Shown here piece after piece: positions 48,685-57,228 of a DNA stretch of 64,000 bases. Origin of the DNA: Actinomyces glycerinitolerans. Lineage in GTDB: Bacteria; Actinomycetota; Actinomycetes; Actinomycetales; Actinomycetaceae. Position numbers and translations under genes: made by a program. The stretch covers positions 124,001-188,000 of the forward strand of contig NZ_FQTT01000013.1 of assembly GCF_900098745.1 (NCBI RefSeq), in the 5' to 3' direction. Within the stretch, counting starts at the first letter, position 1; each line of letters begins with the position of its first letter. The notes under the pieces were generated by a model. It did no database searches. It was given only the letters and a program-made list of their open reading frames with translations, and was not told where the DNA came from.

Positions 48685-50342
48685 GCGTTCTCCTGTCGGT
48701 TTGTGGCGGTCGTGTCAGTCAGGCGGCGCACCGCGCGCACCATCTCACCGCGGTGGCCGACGACGCGGGCCGCCGCCTCGGGGGCGGTGGCGGCGGTGAT
48801 CTCCTCGTTCTGCTGGGCCTCGACGGCGACCGCCGCGCGCAGCCGCTCGGTGGACAAGCCGCCGTCCCCGCCGGCCAGCTCGTCCTTGATGGCGGCGGTC
48901 TTGGCGCGGGCGACGACGGCGGCGAGCATCGCGCCGGAGACGAAGTCGGCCAGGTACAGGGTCTCGCGCCGCCCGGAGACGTAGGTCAACTCCAGCACCG
49001 CCCGCTCGGGGATGCGTGCGTACAGGTCGGCGACGACGGCGCGGCGCATGGCCGCCGCGGCGACCTCCCGGTCGCCTCCGGCCGCAGCCAGTTCCGCCGG
49101 ATCCAGGGGCAGGTCGGCCCGCAGGTGCTTGCCGAGGATCTCCTGCGCCCCGACGGCGTCGGGGCGGTCGATGCGGATCTTCACGTCGAAGCGGCCGGGC
49201 CGCAGGATCGCCGGATCGATCATGTCCTCCCGGTTGGAGGCGCCGATGATGACCACATTGTTCAGCGACTCGACGCCGTCGATCTCGGTGAGTACCTGCG
49301 GCACGATCATGGTCTCCACGTCGGAGGAGACACCGCTGCCACGGGTGCGGAACAGGGCCTCCATCTCATCGAAGAAGATCACCACGGGCCGGTCCTCGGC
49401 GGCGACCTTGCGGGCCTGGTCGAAGATGGCGCGGATCTGCCGTTCGGTCTCGCCCACGAACTTGCTCAGCAGCTCCGGGCCCTTGATGTTCAGGAAGGCG
49501 GCGTCGTGGACGCCGGCGCCCGTCGAGCGGGCCAGGGAGGTGGCGACCGCCTTGGCGATCAGGGTCTTGCCGCAGCCGGGCGGACCATACAGGAGCATGC
49601 CCTTGGGGGCCTGCAGCCCGTAGGCGCGGTACAGCTCGGGATGCGCGAAGGGCAGTTCGAGGGAGTCGCGGATCTGCTGAATCTGCGGGCCCAGGCCGCC
49701 GATGTCGTCCCAGGACACGTCCGGGGTTTCGGCGACGACCAGCTGCTGGACGCTGGTGCGGGCGATGCGGGCGGTTACCAGGTCCGCGCGCAGGTCGGCG
49801 GCGAGCGTGTCGCCGGGCCGCAGCGCGTCGGCGTCGAGGTGCCCGGCCAGCCGCACCACGCGGGTGGCGCCGGAACCGGTCGTGACCAGGGCGCGGGCCG
49901 CGGGCACCGCGGTGCGCTCATCGGCCGCCGCGGCGTCGTCGCCGTCGGCCAGCACCTCGTCCAGGGTGACGGCCTCACCGGTGTCGGGCGCGGGCAGGGC
50001 GTCGACCACCAGCATCTGGTCGTTGACGGCCACGCGCTGCCCCACCCGCAGGTCGGCCGCCTGCAGATCGGGGTGAAGTCCCAGCCGCAGGTGACGTCCG
50101 CCCAGGGATACGTCGGCCTCGGCGGGGCCGGGCAGGCCCGTGAGCAGGCCGAGCGTGACGGGCGGGCGGGTGACGGCGTCGAGCTGGGTGCCGAGTTCCG
50201 CGATGCGTTCGCGGGCGGCGTTCAGGGCCGTTGCGAGGCGCTCGTTCTTGGCGGACAGGCTGATGGCCTCGGCGCGGGCCTCACGCAGCTGGTGGCTGGT
50301 GAAGTCGCGCGCCGGCATGCCCAGGGGTTGGGAGTCACTCAT
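48681..50342 (-). CDS. mpa: Proteasomal ATPase-like AAA protein (Mpa/ARC)
   Basis: Mpa/ARC is a hexameric AAA unfoldase that takes up Pup-tagged proteins. The 553-residue protein has an N-terminal coiled coil (residues 16-57), two OB domains (about 60-215), and one AAA module with Walker A GPPGCGKT near residue 257, Walker B VIFFDEME and SNREDMIDPAILRPGR. The C-terminus is TDTTATNRQENA. It lacks the Gln-Tyr-Leu tail by which Mpa docks on the 20S proteasome. It overlaps trmI by 8 bp and dop by 4 bp. Confidence 0.94.
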   Translation of the reverse strand: MSDSQPLGMPARDFTSHQLREARAEAISLSAKNERLATALNAARERIAELGTQLDAVTRPPVTLGLLTGLPGPAEADVSLGGRHLRLGLHPDLQAADLRVGQRVAVNDQMLVVDALPAPDTGEAVTLDEVLADGDDAAAADERTAVPAARALVTTGSGATRVVRLAGHLDADALRPGDTLAADLRADLVTARIARTSVQQLVVAETPDVSWDDIGGLGPQIQQIRDSLELPFAHPELYRAYGLQAPKGMLLYGPPGCGKTLIAKAVATSLARSTGAGVHDAAFLNIKGPELLSKFVGETERQIRAIFDQARKVAAEDRPVVIFFDEMEALFRTRGSGVSSDVETMIVPQVLTEIDGVESLNNVVIIGASNREDMIDPAILRPGRFDVKIRIDRPDAVGAQEILGKHLRADLPLDPAELAAAGGDREVAAAAMRRAVVADLYARIPERAVLELTYVSGRRETLYLADFVSGAMLAAVVARAKTAAIKDELAGGDGGLSTERLRAAVAVEAQQNEEITAATAPEAAARVVGHRGEMVRAVRRLTDTTATNRQENA

Positions 50343-51402
50343 GTTCCGGCTCCTGTGGTTCGGGCAGGCCCGGCTGAACCGGGGTCGCGTCCTCGGGCTG
50401 CTTGGCCCGGCAGTCGCGCAGCACGCGGCGGACCTTGCGGTCGGTGCTGGTGCGCTCCCCCACGTCCTCGATGGTCCAGTAGCCGGCGTCGTCGTAGGCG
50501 CCGCGGGTGGGCGGGCGTTTACGGGTCAGTGGGGCGGAGTCGGCGGCGAGGCGGCGGGCGGAGATCAGGAAGCCGGTGTGGGCGACCATGCGGTGGTCGG
50601 GACGCACGGCCAGGCCGTCGACGTGCCAATTGCGTACCGCCGACTCCCAGGACTCGGGCTCGGTGAAGCGCCTGGACTGGCGCAGTGCCTCCACGGTGCG
50701 CGACAGCTGCGGGACCGTGGCGACGTAGGCGAGGAACACGCCGCCGGGCACCAGCGCACGGGCGGCGGCGTCGACGTTCTCCCAGGGGGCGAGCATGTCC
50801 AGCACCACCCGGTCCACGCTTGCCTCGGCGACGTGGGTGGCAACCACGTCGGCGAAGTCACCGGTGCGCAGCTCCCAGGCGGGGTGGTGGCGGCCGAACC
50901 AGGCGTCGACGTTGGAGGCGGCGATCGCCGCGAAGTCATGTCGCCGCTCAATGGACAGCAGGTGGCCGCCCTCCCCGATCGCGGACAGCAGGCTCATGGT
51001 CAGGGCACCGGAGCCCACCCCCGCCTCCAACACCCGGGCACCGGGAAAAATGTCCGCGAAGGCAATGATCTGGCCGGCGTCCTTGGTGTAGACGACCTGT
51101 GCGCCACGCGGCATGGACAGCACGTAGTCCGCCAGCAGCGGTCGCAGCAGCAGCAGCTCATGCCCGGACTCGGTGGTGATCACCGTGCCCTCATCGCGGC
51201 CGACCACGTCCCGGTGGTAGAAGCTGCCGCGCTGGGACTGGAAGTAGCCGCCGGGGTCGAGCACGAAGGTGTGCTTGCGGCCCTTGGAGTCGGTGACCTG
51301 CACGCGTTCGCCGTAGCGGAGGGGGCCGCGGCGCCCGGCCTGCCCCAGTACCTGCTGGGTGGCTACGCGCGGCTGCGCGGCGGGAGTGGTCTGCTCGCTC
51401 AT
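50335..51402 (-). CDS. trmI: tRNA (adenine-58-N1)-methyltransferase
   Basis: TrmI methylates A58 in the T-loop of tRNAs and acts as a tetramer. The 355-residue protein has the SAM-binding motif VLEAGVGSGALTMSLL near residue 124, YVLSMPRGAQVVYTKDAG just before it, and DRVVLDMLAPWE for the substrate. The C-terminal 60 residues are a variable extension. It is the first gene of the leftward Pup block, as in Mycobacterium. The ATG at 51402 faces the divergent yjdF leader. Confidence 0.95.
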   Translation of the reverse strand: MSEQTTPAAQPRVATQQVLGQAGRRGPLRYGERVQVTDSKGRKHTFVLDPGGYFQSQRGSFYHRDVVGRDEGTVITTESGHELLLLRPLLADYVLSMPRGAQVVYTKDAGQIIAFADIFPGARVLEAGVGSGALTMSLLSAIGEGGHLLSIERRHDFAAIAASNVDAWFGRHHPAWELRTGDFADVVATHVAEASVDRVVLDMLAPWENVDAAARALVPGGVFLAYVATVPQLSRTVEALRQSRRFTEPESWESAVRNWHVDGLAVRPDHRMVAHTGFLISARRLAADSAPLTRKRPPTRGAYDDAGYWTIEDVGERTSTDRKVRRVLRDCRAKQPEDATPVQPGLPEPQEPEHE

Positions 51403-51451
51403 CGCGTCCGAGTCTAATAAGCCCCGAAGACGGTGGCGTTACGCTGTTACC

Positions 51452-51648
51452 GGCGTCCCAACCGCGGGCGCCGACCCGGTTGCACGAATTGCACGGTCCG
51501 GAGGAAGTCCGGATGGCGCCGCTCCCCGAGGGGAAAACACAATCAGGCGCTCGTCACCGCGGTCCTGCGGAAATTCGGGCACGTGCCCGGCCGCGGGCCA
51601 AGGACTCCAGTTGCACCGGGTGCGTTTTTCGCACCCGTAGGAGTCCTC
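51452..51648 (+). promoter_or_regulatory. Structured leader of yjdF with sequestered ribosome-binding site (candidate riboswitch)
   Basis: The ~200-nt leader holds at least five hairpins: TCCGGA-GGAAG-TCCGGA (51497-51513), GGCGC (51515) with GGCGC-complement near 51546 enclosing TCCC-CGAG-GGGA, CCGC/GCGG near 51558, CGGGCACGTGCCCG (51577-51590), and a final stem. In the last, CGGGTGCG-TTTTT-CGCACCCG (51617-51637) stacks on GGACTCC (51602-51608) / GGAGTCC (51640-51646). That outer strand contains the yjdF AGGAG. Firmicute yjdF genes have the 'yjdF motif' riboswitch; whether this is the same RNA cannot be told by eye. A TACGCT at 51440 may be the -10. Confidence 0.6.
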
Positions 51649-52119
51649 ATGCCGCATACACCGCCGACGTCTGTTCCGCCCACAGTGCCCAATACCTCAG
51701 CGGAGAGCAGCGTCTACTTCGACGGCCAGTTCTGGGTGCTGGTCCTGACCATCACTTCCGGTGGCCACGTGTACGCCGCCCGCCAGATACTCGGCGCCCT
51801 GCCCAGCGACGCCGAGCTGTACGCGTGGCTACTGGCCCACGGCGGACAGCTGATCGACGCCGCACTTGCCGGTCCCGGAGTGCAATCCACCTCCCGGGGC
51901 GGGCCGCAGCGCGTCAATCCCAAACGCGCCGCCCGCCAGGCGGCCAAGCAGGCGGCCCAACACGCGCCCTCGACGGCCTCGCAGGAGGCCTTGGCACGCG
52001 CCCGAGAACAGCAGGCCGCCACGCGAGCGCAGGCGTCGACCGCCGCACGACGTCGCCGTGAACAGGAGCGCTATGAGCAACGTCGGATTCGGGCTAAACG
52101 CCGCCACCGGGGTCACTGA
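51649..52119 (+). CDS. yjdF: YjdF-family (DUF2992) protein
   Basis: A 156-residue protein that fits DUF2992. After a short tail it has SVYFDGQFWVLVLTITSGGH, ARQILGALPSDAELYAWLL and RVNPKRAARQAAKQAA. A long basic, Arg-rich helix ends in RRIRAKRRHRGH, the family's typical KHRGH-like end. YjdF is small, soluble and of unknown function; in Firmicutes it is linked to azaaromatic compounds through its riboswitch. I chose ATG 51649 with AGGAG 5 bp upstream. Its last 7 bp overlap the convergent methyltransferase gene. Confidence 0.85.
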   Translation: MPHTPPTSVPPTVPNTSAESSVYFDGQFWVLVLTITSGGHVYAARQILGALPSDAELYAWLLAHGGQLIDAALAGPGVQSTSRGGPQRVNPKRAARQAAKQAAQHAPSTASQEALARAREQQAATRAQASTAARRRREQERYEQRRIRAKRRHRGH

Positions 52120-52994
52120 CCTCCGGTTTGCTCCGGCAAGTGGGCCACCACCGCGAGCTGAAGCGGAAGCCGGTCGCGCAGCGCCGCATCGCTGAAGCGG
52201 TATCCCTCCGCACCTCGTTCCATGAGCTCGGGCCAGCGGCACCAGGCGGAGAAACGGGTCTCGGTCACCTCGTCGATGACCAGACCGGCTTCGAGCAGCG
52301 CGGTGAGGATCTCGCCTACGCCGTGATTCCACTGGTGGCTGACCGTATGGGTGATGGTGGGCGACCCGTCGGCGGCGGCGACGTAGGAGCCCTCGTCCTC
52401 CCAAGTCATGGGTTCAGTGCGTTGGAAGTAGGGCTCGTGAAGCGTCAGGCCGTGGGTGGTGTCGTCCCCCACCGCCTGCAGCACAGGGTGGTCGTCGCGC
52501 AACACCAGGCGGCCCCCGGGCCGCAGCAGCGAGGCGACCACGCGGGCCCATGCCGCCACGTCGGGCAGCCAGCACAGCACCCCCAGAGAGGTGTACACGA
52601 GGTCGAAGTCTCCCGTGAGCGCCTGACGGGCGTCATAGACATTGGCCTGCACGAAGTCGATGTCGGCGCCGGCGCGCTCGGCAATGGACCTAGCGCGGCG
52701 CAGGGATTCCCCCGACAGGTCTAGCCCCACCACCCGGCGGGCGCCCAGACGGGCCAGGCTCACCGTGTCCAGACCGAGATGGCATTGCAGGTGAACTACG
52801 TCCAATCCGTTCAGGTCGCCCAGGCGCTCGCGGTCCGGGGCGATCTCCGCGGTGATGGCGGTCGGGGAGGCGAGCAGTTCATCAATGCCGTAGCCGCTGG
52901 CCTCGTGTAGGGCCGCACGGTCATCCCAGTTGGCACGGTTGTCGGTGAAGCGACCGGCATGATCGGCCAAGTCGGCCCGGACGGCGTCGTTCAT
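52113..52994 (-). CDS. Class I SAM-dependent methyltransferase
   Basis: A 293-residue methyltransferase. Motif I is VVHLQCHLGLDTVSLARLG near residue 66, with Q-C-H-x-G in place of the usual D-x-G-x-G, a known variant. Motif II is VVGLDLSGES, and the loop FDLVYTSLGVLCWLPD precedes LRPGGRLVL. The C-terminal part (QRTEPMTWEDEGSY; HQWNHGVGEILTALLEAGL) fits the family of small-molecule methyltransferases. The substrate is unknown. It is convergent with yjdF. Confidence 0.9.
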   Translation of the reverse strand: MNDAVRADLADHAGRFTDNRANWDDRAALHEASGYGIDELLASPTAITAEIAPDRERLGDLNGLDVVHLQCHLGLDTVSLARLGARRVVGLDLSGESLRRARSIAERAGADIDFVQANVYDARQALTGDFDLVYTSLGVLCWLPDVAAWARVVASLLRPGGRLVLRDDHPVLQAVGDDTTHGLTLHEPYFQRTEPMTWEDEGSYVAAADGSPTITHTVSHQWNHGVGEILTALLEAGLVIDEVTETRFSAWCRWPELMERGAEGYRFSDAALRDRLPLQLAVVAHLPEQTGGQ

Positions 52995-53042
52995 GGCGCC
53001 AGTGTCCCATGCCCGCGCGATGTGCGGCCGGGCGCCGTCGAG

Positions 53043-54158
53043 TCAGCGGGCGCCGGTGGGGACGGTGCCGGTGACGCGCCCGCCCTCCACCAGCACCAGC
53101 CACCGGGAGACCGTGCGCGCCCGCGCCAGGGCGTCGGCGGCCGGTTGCCCGGTCATCTGGGTGGTGACCGCGGCCGCCGGCAGCACGGTGCATACCTGGC
53201 CGACGGTGACGGCGGTGGCGTCGGGCAGGCCGGATCGCTCCAGCTCGGCCAGGGCGGGACCGTCCAGCGTGCCCAGAATCCGCGCGCCGTCGGCCACGAG
53301 CACCAGCCCCGCTCCGGCGTCGAGCTGCTCACGCGCAGCGACCAGAGGTGTTTCGGCGCCGACGACGGCGACCGGCCGGGCCAGGGCGCGCAGGTCGAGC
53401 CGGGCGGCGGCGCGGGTGCCCCGCCCCAGGCCGAGCACCCGCCAGGAGGTGGTGGCGATGGGCCAGGCGACCATAACTGCCAGGATCAGGCTGAAGGAGT
53501 CGGGCCGTGCGCCGGCCAGCAGCGGCGCCAGCACCCAGCGCCAGGCGATACCGACCACGACGGCAAGCCCGCCGACGGCGGCCACCCGCTGGCCCATTCG
53601 ACGCCGGCCGCTCAGCTGCTCGACCAGTGCGGCCAGCGCATGGCCGCCGTCGAGTGGCAGCCCCGGCAGGGCATTGAAGACGCCCAGGGCGAGGTTGACC
53701 CAGGTCAGTGCCCACGCCGCCACGTAAACGGGTGCGGAGGAGGCCCGATCCAGCAGGCCGTGCCCGACGGCCCACAGGGCCAGGTTCACGGCCGGCCCGG
53801 CCAGGGAGGTGAGCACGTCCTTCCAGGGGCGCCACCGGGACGACGGGCCGAAGCTGGTGCGTCCGCCCCACAGGTACAGCTCGTAGCGCACCGGCCTGCG
53901 CCCCAGCAGCGCACCGACCGCCCCATGGGCGAACTCGTGACACATCACACTCACCCCCACGCCCAGCACCGTGGCCGCCACCGTTCCGAGCACGATGGCG
54001 GGGCTATATCCGGCCAGTGCAGAGGACACCAGCGGATACCAGCTCCCGGCGATGAGCAGGCCCAGCAGCAGCGAGGTGGGGGCGACCACCACGGGGGCAC
54101 CACCGAGCGTGAACAGCGTCCAGGAGTCCGAACGGCGTCGGGCAGCAGATGCAGTCAT
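53043..54158 (-). CDS. Site-2 protease family (M50) with CBS-like domain
   Basis: A 371-residue membrane metalloprotease. The zinc motif HEFAHG is near residue 75, and the third ligand lies in NALPGLPLDGGHAL near residue 164. About six helices end near residue 245. The C-terminal 120 residues are a degenerate pair of CBS modules (LVLVADGARILGTLDG; WLVLVEGGRVTGTV). The Rip3/SpoIVFB-type layout suggests intramembrane cleavage controlled by a ligand on the CBS part. M50 and RecB-like genes next to trmI-mpa are common in actinobacteria. Confidence 0.93.
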   Translation of the reverse strand: MTASAARRRSDSWTLFTLGGAPVVVAPTSLLLGLLIAGSWYPLVSSALAGYSPAIVLGTVAATVLGVGVSVMCHEFAHGAVGALLGRRPVRYELYLWGGRTSFGPSSRWRPWKDVLTSLAGPAVNLALWAVGHGLLDRASSAPVYVAAWALTWVNLALGVFNALPGLPLDGGHALAALVEQLSGRRRMGQRVAAVGGLAVVVGIAWRWVLAPLLAGARPDSFSLILAVMVAWPIATTSWRVLGLGRGTRAAARLDLRALARPVAVVGAETPLVAAREQLDAGAGLVLVADGARILGTLDGPALAELERSGLPDATAVTVGQVCTVLPAAAVTTQMTGQPAADALARARTVSRWLVLVEGGRVTGTVPTGAR

Positions 54159-54297
54159 GCCCCGACCCTAGCGGCGGTGCCTATGGGAGCACCGCCGCCG
54201 TCCACAGGACCCGCCCGGAGCAGGGCGTCACGTCGACCTGTGGATGCACGGGCTGCTCGCCAACATTGATGTCGGCCGACGGCGGTAGGTTCGCACC

Positions 54298-55257
54298 GTG
54301 AGTGAGCAACCAGACCGCCCCGACGCAACCCCCGCTGCCGCACCCGCCGAAACGCCCGCCGCGGGTCCCGCCGTCGGCGTGCGCCCCACGGGCCCCGGCG
54401 GGAGCGCCCGCCGCCGCGGTTCGGGGCGTACGGCGCTGTCGCCGTCGCGGGCGAAGGACTTCATGCAGTGCCCGCTGCTGTTCCGCCTGCGCACCGTGGA
54501 CCGCCTCCCGGAGCCCGGCTCCCTGGCCACCCACAAGGGCACGCTCGTACATGCGATTCTGGAGCGCCTGTACGACCTGCCGGCCCGCGAGCGCACCCGC
54601 GAGGCCGCCCTGGACATGCTGCCCGGACAGTGGGAGACGCACCGGGAGAAGCATCCGGAGGTCATGACCCTGTTCCCGGACTCCGCCGCGATCGATCCCT
54701 GGCTGGACGAGGCCAGGACGCTGATCAGCGCCTACTTCCAGCTGGAGAACCCCACGCGTCTGGAGCCGGCCGAGCGGGAGCTGTTCGTGCAGACCGAGAC
54801 GCGCGACGGGCTGCTGCTGCGCGGTTTCGTCGACCGCCTGGACGTGGCCCCGGGCGGCGCCATGCGGGTAGTCGACTACAAGACCGGCCGCTCCCCCAGC
54901 CCACGCTTCCAGGAGGATGCGCTGTTCCAGATGCGCTTTTACGCCCTGGTGCTCTGGCGGCTGCGCGGGCGGGCTCCGGCGCGCTTGCAGATCGTCTATC
55001 TCAAGGACGGCCGCACCCTCACCCACGATCCGCGCCTGCCGGAGCTGGAGGCGACCGAGACCAAGCTCGCCCACATCTGGGACGAGGTGGAGGACTGTGC
55101 CGCCGCCGGCGAGTTCGCCCCGCGCCGCTCCCGCCTGTGCGACTGGTGCGCCTACCAGGCCCAGTGCCCGCTGTTCGGCGGGACCACCCCCGAGCTGCCC
55201 GCCGACGGCGTCGCGCGGCTGCTCACCGCCCGGCGCGCGCCTACAGCCCGAGCCTGA
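54298..55257 (+). CDS. RecB-family PD-(D/E)XK nuclease
   Basis: A 319-residue Cas4/AddB-like nuclease. A disordered Ala/Pro-rich start (residues 1-45) leads to SRAKDFMQCPLLFRLR. The active site includes His in THKGTLVHAILERLY, Asp in GFVDRLDV and the Asp/Lys in VVDYKTG near residue 197. Four cysteines (one in MQCPLL, three in LCDWCAYQAQCPLFG) match the 4Fe-4S cluster of this group. The GTG start follows the divergent protease by 139 bp. The biological role of stand-alone RecB-like nucleases here is not known. Confidence 0.9.
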   Translation: MSEQPDRPDATPAAAPAETPAAGPAVGVRPTGPGGSARRRGSGRTALSPSRAKDFMQCPLLFRLRTVDRLPEPGSLATHKGTLVHAILERLYDLPARERTREAALDMLPGQWETHREKHPEVMTLFPDSAAIDPWLDEARTLISAYFQLENPTRLEPAERELFVQTETRDGLLLRGFVDRLDVAPGGAMRVVDYKTGRSPSPRFQEDALFQMRFYALVLWRLRGRAPARLQIVYLKDGRTLTHDPRLPELEATETKLAHIWDEVEDCAAAGEFAPRRSRLCDWCAYQAQCPLFGGTTPELPADGVARLLTARRAPTARA

Positions 55258-55289
55258 TCCGGCCCCGCGTCTCACAAAGTGGTATCCCC

Positions 55290-55320
55290 TTGGCATGAGG
55301 CCACCGCCCGCGCCTACGAT
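55290..55320 (+). promoter_or_regulatory. Possible promoter of the sulfur-uptake operon
   Basis: TTGGCA (55290-55295) and TACGAT (55315-55320) are 19 bp apart, a little wider than ideal. They lie 70 bp before the leader peptide start. This assignment rests on hexamer similarity only. Confidence 0.35.
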
Positions 55321-55389
55321 TCCGGCCACCGCTGCCGACCTCAGTCGGTGACGGTCATCAACCCCTCCCCTGCACGGAAGAAAGCACTC

Positions 55390-55473
55390 ATGAGCTCCCA
55401 GATCGCAGCCCGCAACCTTCGCGCCCGGCGCGGAGCGTGTTGCTGCATGCTCGACCTGGCCAGGGCTCACTGA
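55390..55473 (+). CDS. Cysteine leader peptide (27 aa) of the sulfur-uptake operon
   Basis: A 27-residue open frame, MSSQIAARNLRARRGA-CCC-MLDLARAH, with three consecutive Cys codons (TGT TGC TGC, 55438-55446). The basic start and the Cys run are typical of actinobacterial cysteine-responsive leader peptides. It lies 253 bp upstream of a YedE/TusA sulfur operon and is followed by RNA elements that could respond to ribosome stalling. It is preceded by GGAAGAAAG. It is too short for routine gene finding, but the context supports it. Confidence 0.75.
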   Translation: MSSQIAARNLRARRGACCCMLDLARAH

Positions 55474-55701
55474 GGCAGCAGCACCCAAATACAGCACACT
55501 CGAGCGAGTACGTAACCCTGCTTCTTCCCCCGGCCCACCGGCGCAACGGCACGCGCCGGTAGGCATCCCTGGCCAGGCCAAAGCCCAACCCCCATCACAG
55601 TCGCGGGTGGGCCACGCCTGTGGCCGACGGCGTCATCGCGCCGAAGCAGTCGCCCCACCTGCGTCCTTGACCACAGATTGCAGGCCGCTCTCCCAGCGGC
55701 C
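55455..55701 (+). promoter_or_regulatory. Candidate attenuator after the cysteine leader peptide
   Basis: CCTGGCCAGGG (55455-55465), just after the Cys codons, is exactly complementary to CCCTGGCCAGG at 55567-55577. A separate strong hairpin, GGCCGCT-CTCCC-AGCGGCC (55683-55701), lies 25 bp before the YedE start. Ribosome stalling on cysteine codons would cover the first element and change the pairing. The core is itself palindromic, so self-pairing is also possible. Confidence 0.45.
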
Positions 55702-55726
55702 CGGACAGTCGGACAAAGGACCTCCA

Positions 55727-56845
55727 TTGATATTCACCGGACTACTCGTCGGCGGCGTGCTCGGACTCGTCCTCCAACGCGGCCGCTTCTGCATCACCGG
55801 CGCCTTCCGAGACCTTTGGGTCTCCGGATCCTGGCGGTGGATGACCGCCTTCCTGCTGGCCATCGCCGTCCAGGCCGTCGGCGTCACCCTGCTTACGGCT
55901 ACCGGCGCCATCACCCCCGAGGTGCCCACGCTGTCGGTCGTAGCGACAGCGGTCGGCTCTCTACTGTTCGGCGTCGGCATTGTGCTGGCCGGGGGCTGCG
56001 CCACCGGCACCTACTACCGCGCCGGAGAGGGCCTGGTGGGGTCCTGGTTCGCGCTCATCGCCTATGCCGGCACGGCGGCGGCTTCGAAGACCGGCGTGCT
56101 CGCCCCGGTGACCACCTGGATCAAGGGCCTGTGGACCACGCAGCTGACCACGATTCCCGCCGCCTTCGGGCTACCCGACTGGGTCGGCGTGCTCGCACTG
56201 GTGGCGGCAGTCGCTCTTCTGGTGCGTTGGCAGCTCCGGCTTGCGGCGGACCGGCCCGCCGTACTACAGCTGGCTCCCCAGCGCACGGGCCTGAACCACC
56301 TGCTGTTCGAACGCGCTTGGAACCCGCTGGTGACCGGCGTGCTCGTCGGACTCGTGGCGATCATCGCTTGGCCGACCTCGTGGGCCAGCGGCCGCCACGA
56401 CGGGCTGGGAATCACCACGCCGTCGTCGAACCTGGTCGGCTGGTTGGTGACCGGGGATGCCGACCGGCTCGACTGGGGCGTGCTGCTGGTGCTCGGCATC
56501 CTCCTCGGCTCCCATCTCAGCGCCCGCGCCTCGGGCGAGTTCCGCGTCCGCGTACCCTCCGCCACCGTCATTCGCCGTTCGATCGCCGGTGGGCTGCTCA
56601 TGGGCGTGGGCGCGGCCTGGGCCGGCGGCTGCTCCATTGGCAACGCCCTGGTGCAGACCTCCCTGCTGTCCTGGCAGGGCTGGACCGCGCTCGTCTTCCA
56701 GGTGCTGGGCGTGGGCACCGCCGCGTACGTCACCCTTATCCGCCCACGCAATCAGCGGCGTGCCGCGCGCGCAGCAGCGGCCTCCGCCGCCTCCTCCGAG
56801 CGCCTGGGTGAGTCCGAGGCGGCAGGCGCACTCGCGAGCCGCTGA
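55727..56845 (+). CDS. YeeE/YedE-family sulfur (thiosulfate) transporter
   Basis: A 372-residue membrane protein with about ten helices in two homologous halves. Each half carries the Cys motif that hands on thiosulfate or sulfide sulfur: LAGGCATGTYYR near residue 87 and WAGGCSIGNALVQ near residue 300. The frame begins IFTGLLVGGVLGLVLQRGRF, so I chose the TTG at 55727, which has AAAGGA 6 bp upstream; the open frame upstream to 55607 is not family-like. tusA follows 52 bp downstream, and the pair imports sulfur into the cell. Confidence 0.9.
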   Translation: MIFTGLLVGGVLGLVLQRGRFCITGAFRDLWVSGSWRWMTAFLLAIAVQAVGVTLLTATGAITPEVPTLSVVATAVGSLLFGVGIVLAGGCATGTYYRAGEGLVGSWFALIAYAGTAAASKTGVLAPVTTWIKGLWTTQLTTIPAAFGLPDWVGVLALVAAVALLVRWQLRLAADRPAVLQLAPQRTGLNHLLFERAWNPLVTGVLVGLVAIIAWPTSWASGRHDGLGITTPSSNLVGWLVTGDADRLDWGVLLVLGILLGSHLSARASGEFRVRVPSATVIRRSIAGGLLMGVGAAWAGGCSIGNALVQTSLLSWQGWTALVFQVLGVGTAAYVTLIRPRNQRRAARAAAASAASSERLGESEAAGALASR

Positions 56846-56897
56846 CCACGCACCCCCCGTCATCCCATCCTCATTCACTCATCGAAAGGACCCAGTC

Positions 56898-57119
56898 ATG
56901 CGTACCGTGTTGGAGACCGAGGGCCTCGTCTGCCCCTTCCCCGTTATGGAGGCCGAGGAGGCGATGGCCGATCTGGAGATCGGCGACGAGCTCGTCATCG
57001 CCTTCGACTGCACCCAGGGCACCCAGTCACTGCCCGCCTGGGCGGCGGACAACGGTTACACCGTCACCGAGTTCACCAAGACCGGCGAGGCCTCCTGGAC
57101 CATCACCGTCCGCAAGTGA
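56898..57119 (+). CDS. TusA-family sulfur carrier
   Basis: A 73-residue sulfur-transfer protein. The CPxP motif CPFPVMEAEEAM near residue 12 holds the persulfide cysteine, followed by LEIGDELVIAFDCTQGTQSL. The rest matches the two-layer TusA fold. It has a good AAAGGA before the ATG at 56898 and lies next to the YedE gene, the usual pairing in which TusA receives the imported sulfur. It is missed if only long frames are considered. Confidence 0.93.
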   Translation: MRTVLETEGLVCPFPVMEAEEAMADLEIGDELVIAFDCTQGTQSLPAWAADNGYTVTEFTKTGEASWTITVRK

Positions 57120-57228
57120 GTCGGAGGGCGCCCCGCCACCCGCCTCCGAATGTCAATCGAGGCGAGTGACGGGGCGCGCCGTCGGCGGCCTGCCCGGTAT
57201 GGCGCCGACGACGCCATACGGTTGGGCC

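Noticed and set aside
51495-51535. RNase P RNA-like GGAGGAAGTCCGG sequence
   Set aside because: The match is local, lacks one A of the P4 signature, and the leader is too short and has no matching 3' part.
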